A DNA stretch of 64,000 nt, from NCBI RefSeq assembly GCF_003966225.1, contig NZ_RXNU01000011.1:62001-126000 (forward strand), in the 5' to 3' direction. Below the pieces are notes generated by a model. It had not been told where the DNA came from. It saw only the letters and a program-made list of their open reading frames with translations, and did not search any database. Positions 1-8,006 of this stretch are shown in pieces; position 1 is the stretch's first letter; every line of letters starts with the position of its first letter. The stretch is from Shewanella canadensis (GTDB taxonomy: Bacteria; Pseudomonadota; Gammaproteobacteria; Enterobacterales; Shewanellaceae). The position numbers and the translations under genes are program-made.

Positions 1-910
1 GCGCCTCTAGACTTGATAACAACTGGCACAAACGCTCACTCGATTGGTTTAGCCGATTAATCTGCATCTGCTGCCACTCGATATCGGCAAAAGCCCGGGT
101 ACAGACAAATCTTGCGGGGCCATTGAGGCACCAGGGACCTAATAGCTCCTGCATGGCTAGCCTCACCTTCTGTGGTGCAAAGACGAATCCAGCTCTGACT
201 CCCGCCAGGCCAAAAAACTTTCCTATGGATCGCAAGATGACTAAGTTTGGGCTAACGACTGAGTTCAGGCTTGCTTCTGGTGTCATATCCATAAAAGCCT
301 CATCGACAACCAGAAAGCCATTTTTTTCCGACAACAATTCTAACCAGACGTTGAGTTGAGCTGCAGGGATCAGACCTGCGGCCGGATTATTGGGGTTAAT
401 AACCAGCAAGACATCACATCTGTCTATCTGCTCAGGCGTTGGCCGTTGGTCAGATTCAGGGGCTCTCTCATCACCAGCCTCATTCTCACTATCACCTTTA
501 TCGCTATCCTCCCCATACTCACAGTTATTGCCATGCTCACTATTATTACCATAGTATTCTATCTGCCATCCCCGCATCCGCCATGCCCTTTCATGCTCCT
601 TATAACCCACCTTAGGCAGCAAGACTCTGCCGGGGCCATCGCGCATTGACGTTAATACTTGTGGCAGACATTGAATCGCCGCCTGAGAACCGGCAACGGC
701 CAAGGCATTGTGGCCACCATAATAACGGTCGGCCGCCGGAATTAAGCCATCTTCCTCCTCCGGTAAGCGATTCCAGCACGAGGGTGGAATATCCGGTACA
801 GGGTAGTGCCATGGACTCACGCCAGTAGATAGGTCCAGCCAGTCTGACTCGTCGATTCCATATTTTTCAGCCACATCCCGAAGGCGGCCACCGTGATGCA
901 ATAAGGTCAT
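1..910 (-). CDS. cobC: Threonine-phosphate decarboxylase (CobC type), cut by the window edge
   Basis: This is a PLP-dependent aminotransferase-fold enzyme that in this family (Salmonella CobD, Pseudomonas CobC) converts threonine phosphate to aminopropanol phosphate for the cobalamin lower-loop linker. The frame is open from the ATG at 910 to position 1, so about 303 residues are present and the C-terminus is missing. Visible family marks are HGGRL near the start, WLDLSTG, INPNNP, the PLP-ring Asp in VVDEAF (about residue 203) and the Schiff-base Lys in SIGKFFGLAG (about residue 231). It overlaps cbiB by 4 bp, so it is the last gene of the operon visible here. An acidic low-complexity insert lies between the large-domain strands (about 440-545) and is unusual for the family. 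Confidence 0.9.
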   Translation of the reverse strand, partial: MTLLHHGGRLRDVAEKYGIDESDWLDLSTGVSPWHYPVPDIPPSCWNRLPEEEDGLIPAADRYYGGHNALAVAGSQAAIQCLPQVLTSMRDGPGRVLLPKVGYKEHERAWRMRGWQIEYYGNNSEHGNNCEYGEDSDKGDSENEAGDERAPESDQRPTPEQIDRCDVLLVINPNNPAAGLIPAAQLNVWLELLSEKNGFLVVDEAFMDMTPEASLNSVVSPNLVILRSIGKFFGLAGVRAGFVFAPQKVRLAMQELLGPWCLNGPARFVCTRAFADIEWQQMQINRLNQSSERLCQLLSSLEA

Positions 911-1812
911 AACACTCTCTCAAATAAAGCCAATATCAATAACAGTGCAAGCCAATAGGCAGCACTTAGCCATACAAGACGACACGCTCGTGGAATATCG
1001 CCGGCTTGTGCCGGCCTGCCAGTACCCAGCAGAGGTTTATCACAGCGATAACCATCATATTCTGCTGCGCCTCCCATCGTAATATTCAGGCTGCCCGCTC
1101 CGGCGGCCATCACGACACCACCGTTGGGACTGGCACATTGAGGTGCCTGCTCACGCCAGCAACTCAGTGCGAGAGTGACGTTACCTCCCAGTGCATAAGC
1201 CAATGCACATAGGCGCGCAGGAATATAATTTAACAGATCGTCAAATTTTGCCGCTCCCCAGCCAAAATTAAGGAAGGTCTCATTCTTATAGCCCCACATG
1301 GCGTCTAAGGTATTACTGAATCGATACACCAGCGCACCGGGAACCCCGGCGACACAAAACCAAAATAGTGCGCCGAACAGTGCATCGTTGCCATTTTCTA
1401 ATACCGACTCCAGTGTCGCATTGACAACCTGTTGTTCGGTCAGGTTTTCTGTCTTACGGCTGACAATCATGCCGACCCTCTTCCGTGCCAAATCTAGATC
1501 GCCATGTTGTAGCGCCAGCCCTACGGCATTGCCATGTTCAGACAGGCTTCTACCACCGATAACCAGATAGAGAATCAAGGCATCGAGCCACCAAAGGCGC
1601 GGTGCCAACAAGAAAGGTAATATCGGCAATAACACCACTATCACCGCCAATACACCCCTCGCCTTTGTCGGGCGCCAGAGAGTACGCTTGACCCATGCTG
1701 CATAACGCCCCAGCCCAACTAAGGGGTGAAAATGAGTCATCTCACCCAATACTCTGTCGAGCACTAAAGCCAGTGCGACGATACCGGCGCAGTAGAGGGG
1801 ATCAGGCCACAT
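907..1812 (-). CDS. cbiB: Adenosylcobinamide-phosphate synthase CbiB
   Basis: This is an integral membrane enzyme that joins the aminopropanol (phosphate) arm to adenosylcobyric acid. The 301-residue length is normal for CbiB. The N-terminus has the typical DRVLGEMTHFHPLVGLGR stretch. Later family blocks are also present: SRKTENLTEQQVVNATLESV, RFSNTLDAMWGYKN and SPNGGVVMAAGAG. Several hydrophobic segments fit a multi-pass protein, including one near residues 55-85 and one at the C-terminus. It overlaps both neighbours (4 bp with cobC, 11 bp with the upstream methyltransferase gene), so translational coupling is likely. The protein is called CobD in Pseudomonas nomenclature, so the symbol depends on convention. 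Confidence 0.95.
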   Translation of the reverse strand: MWPDPLYCAGIVALALVLDRVLGEMTHFHPLVGLGRYAAWVKRTLWRPTKARGVLAVIVVLLPILPFLLAPRLWWLDALILYLVIGGRSLSEHGNAVGLALQHGDLDLARKRVGMIVSRKTENLTEQQVVNATLESVLENGNDALFGALFWFCVAGVPGALVYRFSNTLDAMWGYKNETFLNFGWGAAKFDDLLNYIPARLCALAYALGGNVTLALSCWREQAPQCASPNGGVVMAAGAGSLNITMGGAAEYDGYRCDKPLLGTGRPAQAGDIPRACRLVWLSAAYWLALLLILALFERVL

Positions 1813-3169
1813 GGCGATTCTGCTCCGGCGTCAACAGGGCCAATGCCTGCCCGATATCATCGAATGTCACCAGATGATGCGCTATCCCTTGTTGGCTCAG
1901 AATATGTGCCAGCTTAGGTTTTGTCGTCACCAGATATCGCCAGTTAAAGAGATCCGGTCGCGTTATTATCATCTCCATGACTGCGCTATCATCCACCCAG
2001 CATATATCCAGCTTCCCCATAGAGAATTTAGGTGCCGTGACATTGAGCTGACAGCCGCATAAACCGGCGTCATTGTCACTGGATACCAATGACAATGACG
2101 ACTCTGGCGCCCGCTCGCTTTCCTCAATGAATACCCCATAGCGAGCCAAATGGCACAAAGCCGATTTTGTCCCCGTTATTTGCCATGGCCAGAGGCGTAT
2201 ATCCATTTTATGTTCCGCTGCAGATGCCTGTAGCGCTTTGGCGGCATCTTCATCGGCAAGCCAGAGTGTCGTGGATCCCATAATGCGATTCCAATCGAAG
2301 GGATTAAAGCCGCATTCCATCTCGACTCCCGGCCCCTTTATCACCTCGGCGCCGATAACGCGCAAGGTTTCAGCCATCTCTTCGTGTTGACTCGGTACCA
2401 TCACCGAACGCCCTGCCAGTGGTAACTTGCTGCGCCAATCCAGTTCCGATGAGAGCTCGACCACCTGACCCATGATCACCAACACAGGACTGCCGTCGCT
2501 GTGAATATCGGCATCCATCACCTCATCGACCTTACCTAAGGTCGTAGTGAGCAGCTTCTGTTTATAGCTGGTTGCCGAAGAAACAAGCGCCACCGGCGTA
2601 CCCGGATCCCGCCCTTCGGCAATCAACTTCGCCGCATGTAATGCTAATTTTTTCGCCCCCATATACAGCACTAAGGTTCCGGAGCTCTTGCCCATAGAGG
2701 CCCAACTGGTCAGAGTTTTAGAGGGCCTGTGACCACTCACGAACGTCACATCCGATGCCATACCATTGCTGGTCAACGGGAACCCTGCATAGGCGGCTGC
2801 CCCCAAGGCGGAAGTGATCCCGGGAACTATCTCATAATCGATACCGTGATGACTCAGACTACGACACTCTTCGGTTGCGCGGCCGAAGATAAAGGGATCA
2901 CCGGACTTGAGGCGCAATACCGTCCTGCCCGCCAAAGCCTCGGCAACGACATCAGGGTGCATGCCATACTCGATGCTGCTGCCACAATACCCACGGTAGC
3001 CCACGGGCATCATTTCCTTTTCGGCAGGCACCAAAGATAGAATAGCCGGACTGACAAGCAGGTCATAACAGACCACATCACAGGAAGACATCAACTTTAT
3101 CGCACGCCAGGTCAGAAGACCGGGATCTCCCGGGCCAGCTCCAACCAGAAACACTTTTCCTGGATTCAT
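1802..3169 (-). CDS. cobA: Uroporphyrinogen-III C-methyltransferase with HemD-like C-terminal domain
   Basis: Residues 1 to about 245 form a SAM-dependent uroporphyrinogen-III methyltransferase that makes precorrin-2, the entry point to sirohaem and cobalamin. Signature stretches are VGAGPGDPGLLT, the GDPFIFGRATEE loop, and PGITSALGAAAYAGFPLT. The last 200 or so residues begin with LPLAGRSVMVPSQ and resemble a uroporphyrinogen-III synthase (HemD) fold, but the sequence looks divergent and I cannot say whether it is catalytic. SUMT-HemD fusions are known in other bacteria. The start overlaps cbiF by 4 bp. A separate sirohaem-linked copy would be expected elsewhere in the genome, so this one is probably dedicated to cobalamin. 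Confidence 0.87.
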   Translation of the reverse strand: MNPGKVFLVGAGPGDPGLLTWRAIKLMSSCDVVCYDLLVSPAILSLVPAEKEMMPVGYRGYCGSSIEYGMHPDVVAEALAGRTVLRLKSGDPFIFGRATEECRSLSHHGIDYEIVPGITSALGAAAYAGFPLTSNGMASDVTFVSGHRPSKTLTSWASMGKSSGTLVLYMGAKKLALHAAKLIAEGRDPGTPVALVSSATSYKQKLLTTTLGKVDEVMDADIHSDGSPVLVIMGQVVELSSELDWRSKLPLAGRSVMVPSQHEEMAETLRVIGAEVIKGPGVEMECGFNPFDWNRIMGSTTLWLADEDAAKALQASAAEHKMDIRLWPWQITGTKSALCHLARYGVFIEESERAPESSLSLVSSDNDAGLCGCQLNVTAPKFSMGKLDICWVDDSAVMEMIITRPDLFNWRYLVTTKPKLAHILSQQGIAHHLVTFDDIGQALALLTPEQNRHVA

Positions 3170-3939
3170 GAGTTCGCCTCCACATTTCTGGCACGACGAA
3201 AACCATGAGAAAATGTGTTGTCATAGAGTTTTGAATCGTTAAAGTCTTTTTCTTGCAAAACTTTACTCACAATGATCATGGCAGTCGCTTTTATGCCCGC
3301 GGCCTCTACTTTCTCGGTAATATCAGCTAAAGTGCCACGAATGATCCGCTGCTCGGGGTGAGAGGCTTTCTCGACGACGGCGATAGGCCAATCATCTGAA
3401 TAGACCTCTTTTAGCTCACGTACCACTTTGCGGATAAGACTAATAGAGAGAAATAGGCATAGAGTCGCTTCATGTTTTGCTAATGACTTAAGATTCTCTT
3501 TGTCCGGCACGGGCGTTCGACCGGAGGCACGGCTCAAGATGATGGTTTGACATACCTCTGGCAAGGTTAATTCCTGGCCCAATGCAGCGGCACTTGCCTG
3601 AAAGCTGCTGACCCCCGGAACGACTTGCCAGTCGATATCCAGATCATCGAGCCTGCGAGTGGTTTCGGCAAGGGAGCTATAGATAGAGAGATCGCCGGTC
3701 TGTACTCGTGCCACATCCTGATTATTATCATGTGCCTGCTTACATACAGCGACAATTTCATCGAGATCCATAGCTTCAGAGCTTAAAACCAGTGCATCTT
3801 CGTTTGCACGGGCCACCACTTCAGCCGGAACCAAGGAGCCTGTATAAAGAACAACCGGACAGCGCTCGACTAATTTAGCCCCTTTAACTGTGATCAGATC
3901 TGGATCTCCTGGGCCTGCACCAATAAAGTATACGGTCAT
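3166..3939 (-). CDS. cbiF: Cobalt-precorrin-4 C11-methyltransferase CbiF/CobM
   Basis: This 257-residue tetrapyrrole methylase transfers a methyl group from SAM to C-11 of the corrin precursor. It opens with VYFIGAGPGDPDLITVKGAKLV, and continues with VLYTGSLVP, RVQTGDLSIYSS and VPGVSSFQASAAALGQELTLPEV, all typical of CbiF/CobM rather than the other methylases. Length is normal. The gene overlaps its neighbours by 4 bp on each side. Its placement beside cbiH follows the usual cbi operon grouping. The presence of CbiD, CbiG and CbiK in the same operon argues for the early-cobalt form of the reaction. Confidence 0.94.
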   Translation of the reverse strand: MTVYFIGAGPGDPDLITVKGAKLVERCPVVLYTGSLVPAEVVARANEDALVLSSEAMDLDEIVAVCKQAHDNNQDVARVQTGDLSIYSSLAETTRRLDDLDIDWQVVPGVSSFQASAAALGQELTLPEVCQTIILSRASGRTPVPDKENLKSLAKHEATLCLFLSISLIRKVVRELKEVYSDDWPIAVVEKASHPEQRIIRGTLADITEKVEAAGIKATAMIIVSKVLQEKDFNDSKLYDNTFSHGFRRARNVEANS

Positions 3940-4799
3940 GCTAATTCTCCTACTTCTGTATTAAGGCTTCTGCCACGTTTCTGGCCCGGTTTAACTGACC
4001 CGTTTTCAAAATGATATTTACGGCTGTAGCCGCGAGGGGTGATGATCTTGTCACCAAATCTGTAACTTTGACTGTTGCCTATGATCACCGCAGCTGTCAT
4101 ACCAAATTCACACTCTACAAAGTCGCCAAGTGTCGAAATAGTGATAGTTTGTTCTTCACGATAAGCATCTTTCACAATGGCGACCGGCGTCGCGGCATCA
4201 CGGTGCTTGAGTAAGATATCCCTAGCGATGCGAATGTGTTCCTGACGACGACGTGAACGAGGGTTATAAAAAGTGACCGCGAAATCCGCCTCGGCAGCCG
4301 CGGCAACACGTCGCTCGATCAATTCCCAAGGGGTCAGTAGATCAGAAAGTGAAATAGTGCAGCTATCGTGACCTAAAGGGGTGCCTACCAAAGATGCACA
4401 GGATGTAGCCGCCGTCACACCGGGGATCATATCGACCTTTAACGCATCCCCTTCATTCCAACCACTATATTGAAGCAATTCATAAACCAATGACCCCATG
4501 GCATAAATACCGGCATCTCCCGATGACACGACCACAACTTTACGTCCGCTTAATGCTTGTTCCACGGCAACTCTTGCTCGTTCCACTTCACTTGTCATAC
4601 CGTTAGCAGTGATATCTTGATCTGTAATCACAAAATGCAGGGAGTCGATATAGGGCTTATAACCCACAACGGAATCCGCGGCCTCGATAGCTTCACGTGC
4701 CATCGGGGTCAGTAATTTTTCACTGCCGGGACCAATACCCACGATACTCAAGGTGCCGTTTATTTTTGGCTTGTCGTTCATAGTTAACTTGTCGCTCAT
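3936..4799 (-). CDS. cbiH: Cobalt-precorrin-3B C17-methyltransferase CbiH/CobJ
   Basis: This 287-residue tetrapyrrole methylase carries out C-17 methylation, the step linked to corrin ring contraction. Family stretches are LSIVGIGPGSEKLLTPMAREAIEAAD, GYKPYIDSL, VVSSGDAGIYAMG, VDMIPGVTAATSCASLVGTPLGHD, and AVTFYNPRSRRR. The last 40 residues (VIIGNSQSYRFGDKIITPRGY) match the normal CbiH end, after which there is a short basic tail. It overlaps cbiF and cbiK by 4 bp each. No ferredoxin-like extension is present on this protein, in contrast to some CbiH60 types, but the neighbouring CbiG carries one. Confidence 0.94.
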   Translation of the reverse strand: MSDKLTMNDKPKINGTLSIVGIGPGSEKLLTPMAREAIEAADSVVGYKPYIDSLHFVITDQDITANGMTSEVERARVAVEQALSGRKVVVVSSGDAGIYAMGSLVYELLQYSGWNEGDALKVDMIPGVTAATSCASLVGTPLGHDSCTISLSDLLTPWELIERRVAAAAEADFAVTFYNPRSRRRQEHIRIARDILLKHRDAATPVAIVKDAYREEQTITISTLGDFVECEFGMTAAVIIGNSQSYRFGDKIITPRGYSRKYHFENGSVKPGQKRGRSLNTEVGELA

Positions 4800-5611
4800 G
4801 TTCGAGAGGCTCCTAATTTAAGTAAACATTCAGAGGTTTGCTCTATGAGGGCCTCTTTAACTTCCGGTAGGTCTAACAGGCAGAACCTGTCTCCACTTAT
4901 AGCCTGAGCCGTCTCAACTTGTGTACATTGGCGCAGATCATCGGCAATATTCTTCACATCATTCTCGAAGTGATTACCCGAGACTAGCAGCAGGGGGATG
5001 AGCCGGACTTTTTCGGCGCCGGTAAATTTCACCTTGAGGGTATCCGCTAATAGCGGGTAGGGATTGGCCCCCTCTAACGAGCAGGTCAGATTCCGCTCAG
5101 ACAAGTTTTTCAATAAAGATTCTGCATACCAGATACTGCTATAACCCGGTGCATCCAGATTGGGAGCGCCATGGTAAATAAACAGGTTGTATTCATCTTT
5201 CATACAGGGAAATCGGTTATTGAGCGCCGCTAATATTCGGTTGGCGTATTTGACTTGATTGATTATTGCCGAAGTGTGCTCGATTTTTGACAGGCTGAAA
5301 GCCTTAAACCCTTCGATGGTTTTAATCACCTGTTGGTGCTCTTCTGTCGGAAACAGGTAACAGGAGACCACACAGATCCGCTGATACCCAGCACGATCCA
5401 GAGCGGCGAGTTGCTCCGGTAGTGTCTTAAGTTCCGGATCGGCCAGTTTATTTAACACGCTACGTGAACTCAACGCCATAAACAGATCGGTGTCGAGAAA
5501 TTGAGCCGTACACAGCTTACGCAGTGCTTCGTACTTCGCCTGCTGATTGACTGAGCCAAAGCAACACAAGACTATGGCCGTGCCCTTCTTATAATGTCGC
5601 AATCTTTTCAT
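4796..5611 (-). CDS. cbiK: Sirohydrochlorin cobaltochelatase, CbiK family
   Basis: The 271-residue protein fits the anaerobic cobalt chelatase CbiK, which inserts Co2+ into sirohydrochlorin. Matching features are an N-terminal beta strand (TAIVLCCFGS), the DTDLFMALSSRSVLNKL block corresponding to the DLFRAFTS region of Salmonella CbiK, IYHGAPN with a candidate metal-binding His, and IPLLLVSGNHFENDV with a second His. The short CbiX(S) and periplasmic types are less likely: there is no signal peptide. It starts just downstream of the truncated dehydrogenase remnant, with which it shares reading frame. It overlaps cbiH by 4 bp. I am confident of the family; the metal is inferred from context. 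Confidence 0.85.
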   Translation of the reverse strand: MKRLRHYKKGTAIVLCCFGSVNQQAKYEALRKLCTAQFLDTDLFMALSSRSVLNKLADPELKTLPEQLAALDRAGYQRICVVSCYLFPTEEHQQVIKTIEGFKAFSLSKIEHTSAIINQVKYANRILAALNNRFPCMKDEYNLFIYHGAPNLDAPGYSSIWYAESLLKNLSERNLTCSLEGANPYPLLADTLKVKFTGAEKVRLIPLLLVSGNHFENDVKNIADDLRQCTQVETAQAISGDRFCLLDLPEVKEALIEQTSECLLKLGASRT

Positions 5612-5632
5612 CTATTTCTTTATCCTTAAACA

Positions 5633-5725
5633 TTAACGTAGTGCGCTTTGCACTTTGATCAGCCCGGCCTTACCTGCACCGATCACCAGTACTCGTAGTG
5701 GTGTCGTCAAAATAAGCGGCATCAT
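5633..5725 (-). pseudogene. Truncated precorrin-2 dehydrogenase-like N-terminus
   Basis: A 30-codon open frame starts with an ATG overlapping the cbiG stop (ATGA arrangement) and ends in TAA. It reads MMPLILTTPLRVLVIGAG, then KAGLIKVQSALR. This resembles the first 30 residues of precorrin-2 dehydrogenase/ferrochelatase (SirC, Met8, CysG N-domain): MPL followed by a beta strand and a GxGxxG-type NAD motif. That enzyme acts between the CobA and CbiK steps, so the site in the operon makes sense. After the stop the same frame has one more stop and then the cbiK start, so the rest of the gene seems to have been deleted. It could also be a short translated spacer that couples cbiG and cbiK. Confidence 0.5.
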
Positions 5726-7248
5726 GCTGCCACCTCTTGCTCACTCAGGTATTGGCTCGGCAACAATGTTTTTAGAGGCATGTTTGTGACTAATGCCTGA
5801 AACACCTCTTTCCACTGTTCATCCGTTAGCTTGTCGACTTTTTGCAGCCATAAGGCATGATTTACACTCAGCTCTGTCTGACTCTTGCCTTGATAAATCA
5901 CCATAGGAACCAGCTTGCGACAACAACCCAAACAGTGACTACGGCTCACCTTTATTCGCTTGGCTCCCCTCGCGAATCCAAACTGCTTTAATAAGGTGCG
6001 AAGGTGATGAGCTAACCCCGTCTGGCCTGGCACATCGCAGCGCCCCCCTTCACACACAATCAGATGATACAGATAGTGTTTTATGGGGCGATTAGGACAG
6101 GCCTTCATGGGTTTGTGGCTGGAATGGAGCTTGTCAGCTTGATGAGATTGCGACAGCGGGAAGTCACGGCGGCAGGCGGCTAAGGTCATATTGAAGCCAT
6201 CGAATTTAAACTTGCTCTTAGGGATCAAGAGCTCGCTTCGCCCGGATGCATGCAGGCACGCCGCCTCGGCAACGGAAGAGACACCGATACATCGCTTAAC
6301 AGTTTCAGACGGGTTCTCAACCCCCACTACCTTCTCAAGTGTCTGTGGATTAAAGGTATTGAAGGGGCGATCTAATCGATTCGCCGCTGCAACTATCCCG
6401 GTTTCATCCGCTTTGAGATCGATAGAGGCCAGTTCGGCGATTGAATCGATCGCAAGGAAGTTATCAGCCATAAATTTGGCCAGGCCTCTTTCAATCGCGC
6501 TTTGCGGGGTGTTGCGATCACAGCCAATACCGATAAACAGCGACCTGGGACGCCATACCACCAGCGCCAGCTCGGCACTATCGGCTAACTTTGGATCAAG
6601 ATCAGTCTTGTCAGAGATAAGGATCCCAGCCTTCACATCTTCTTGTTGCAGGCGCTGCGGATCTTCGGTCAGTTCCAGATGCAGAGGCAATGGACCCGCT
6701 TGCTTCCACCAGCTGCGTTCACCGCTCTGCTGACAGATAACAACAGGTTTAGCATTTACGATGGCTGCACTGACTGAAGTAATTGATTTCTCGTAACTCG
6801 GGTCCAGGGTCCAACCAAGATGCGCTCCCATCATGTCTGCCGATAAAGTCTGTGCGTTGTCTGATGCCGTAGTCACCACTGCCTGACCTTCTAACAGAAA
6901 AGCAACACGTTCGCATAGTTCGTTAGCGCCGCCGCGATGGCCACCGCTAAATGCCACCGCATGATGTCCCTGCTCATCGACGCAGACAACGGCCGGGTCG
7001 GTGCGTTTATCGACCAGACGAGGAGCAATGATCCTGGCGGCGATGCCGACACTAAACAGACAGATATGATGGCTAAATTGGTGAAATTGCCTGTCAAAGT
7101 GAACCGACAAGGGGAAACAAAACCCAGTCTCATTGCCCTCTGGAGAGAATTGTACGCCGATAAAGAGATCCACCTCAGGCATCACTTTAGCCAGCTGACG
7201 GGCAAGTGCTACACCATTTTTAGTAATGGCATGTACCGCAATCGACAT
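5722..7248 (-). CDS. cbiG: CbiG cobalt-precorrin-5A hydrolase fused to a 2Fe-2S thioredoxin-like ferredoxin
   Basis: The first 360 or so residues are CbiG, which opens the lactone ring of cobalt-precorrin-5A and releases acetaldehyde. Marks include an N-terminal Rossmann-like part (MSIAVHAITKNGVALARQLA), the FSGGHRGGANELCE block, and the C-terminal domain with GIGCDRNTPQSAIERGL and GVSSVAEAACLHASGR. The next 130 residues are different: HLIVCEGGRCDVPGQTG and SHCLGCCRKLVPMVIYQG give a CX4C plus CX3C pattern like a thioredoxin-fold [2Fe-2S] ferredoxin. The spacer between the domains is polar. B. megaterium has a separate ferredoxin, CbiW, in its anaerobic operon, so a role as electron carrier is plausible but inferred. 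It starts within 1 bp of the cbiL stop. Confidence 0.9.
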   Translation of the reverse strand: MSIAVHAITKNGVALARQLAKVMPEVDLFIGVQFSPEGNETGFCFPLSVHFDRQFHQFSHHICLFSVGIAARIIAPRLVDKRTDPAVVCVDEQGHHAVAFSGGHRGGANELCERVAFLLEGQAVVTTASDNAQTLSADMMGAHLGWTLDPSYEKSITSVSAAIVNAKPVVICQQSGERSWWKQAGPLPLHLELTEDPQRLQQEDVKAGILISDKTDLDPKLADSAELALVVWRPRSLFIGIGCDRNTPQSAIERGLAKFMADNFLAIDSIAELASIDLKADETGIVAAANRLDRPFNTFNPQTLEKVVGVENPSETVKRCIGVSSVAEAACLHASGRSELLIPKSKFKFDGFNMTLAACRRDFPLSQSHQADKLHSSHKPMKACPNRPIKHYLYHLIVCEGGRCDVPGQTGLAHHLRTLLKQFGFARGAKRIKVSRSHCLGCCRKLVPMVIYQGKSQTELSVNHALWLQKVDKLTDEQWKEVFQALVTNMPLKTLLPSQYLSEQEVAA

Positions 7249-8006
7249 TAGGCCTGACCACCGTGGCGTAACACCCCTTTACGAACCCGAACCGATAGCT
7301 GCACAGTGGCGAAGTAGCAAAACTCTGGTGGGACATCTCTAAGATCGGTGAAGACACGCTGACGAGGGTCAGTCGCATAGGAGACATAGGTTGCACACTC
7401 CAGCAGTCCCAGAGGTTCCAATACCTTGATTAGCTCCGGCACCATGCGGCCACATTTAAGCAGCAAGATGGTATCGAACTCTTTGACCAGCTCAGTCAGT
7501 ATGCTGACGCCATAAGTTGCCGGAACAACACAGAAACGCTCTTCCCCATCACAAAGCGGGACTTGAGTCGCCGCGGGTACCGCAGTTAATGAGGTGACAC
7601 CCGGTACTATTTCAACGTCAAGTTCTTCGAAATGTTCATTTAAATCTTCCTGAAGATAAGCCCAGGTACTGAAGACTGAAGGGTCTCCCTCGGTAATAAA
7701 GGCGACATCTTTGCCTGCCTTGAGGTGCTCGGCTATGGTCGCCGCCCCTTCCCGCCAAGCTGGCACGGTAATGGTGTGGTCTTTGCTCATAGGGAACCAT
7801 AAAAAGCTGCGCTGCCCCTGCATCAGATCTTCATCGATGGCGCCGCGTACGATAGACCAGGCAAATGAATCCTGCTGGCCCCGATTCTTCTCAGGAATAG
7901 CGATAACATCTATGGTTTTCAATAACTCTACCGACTTAAGCGTCATCAATGAGCTATCGCCAGGCCCTACACCTATTGCATAGAGTTTTCCGATTTTCTG
8001 GGTCAT
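7248..8006 (-). CDS. cbiL: Cobalt-precorrin-2 C20-methyltransferase CbiL/CobI
   Basis: This 252-residue SAM-dependent tetrapyrrole methylase methylates C-20. It starts with GKLYAIGVGPGDSSLMTLKSVELL and contains IAIPEKNRG, the ITEGDPSVFSTWAYL loop and IVPGVTSLTAVPAATQVPL, which together are characteristic of CbiL. Length is typical. The start overlaps the upstream cbiET stop by 4 bp and its own stop touches the cbiG start. It acts directly after cobalt insertion in the anaerobic route. Confidence 0.94.
   Translation of the reverse strand: MTQKIGKLYAIGVGPGDSSLMTLKSVELLKTIDVIAIPEKNRGQQDSFAWSIVRGAIDEDLMQGQRSFLWFPMSKDHTITVPAWREGAATIAEHLKAGKDVAFITEGDPSVFSTWAYLQEDLNEHFEELDVEIVPGVTSLTAVPAATQVPLCDGEERFCVVPATYGVSILTELVKEFDTILLLKCGRMVPELIKVLEPLGLLECATYVSYATDPRQRVFTDLRDVPPEFCYFATVQLSVRVRKGVLRHGGQA

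Noticed and set aside
6191..6733. 180-codon open frame on the plus strand inside cbiG
   Set aside because: It is antisense to a conserved CbiG region and has no ribosome site or protein similarity.
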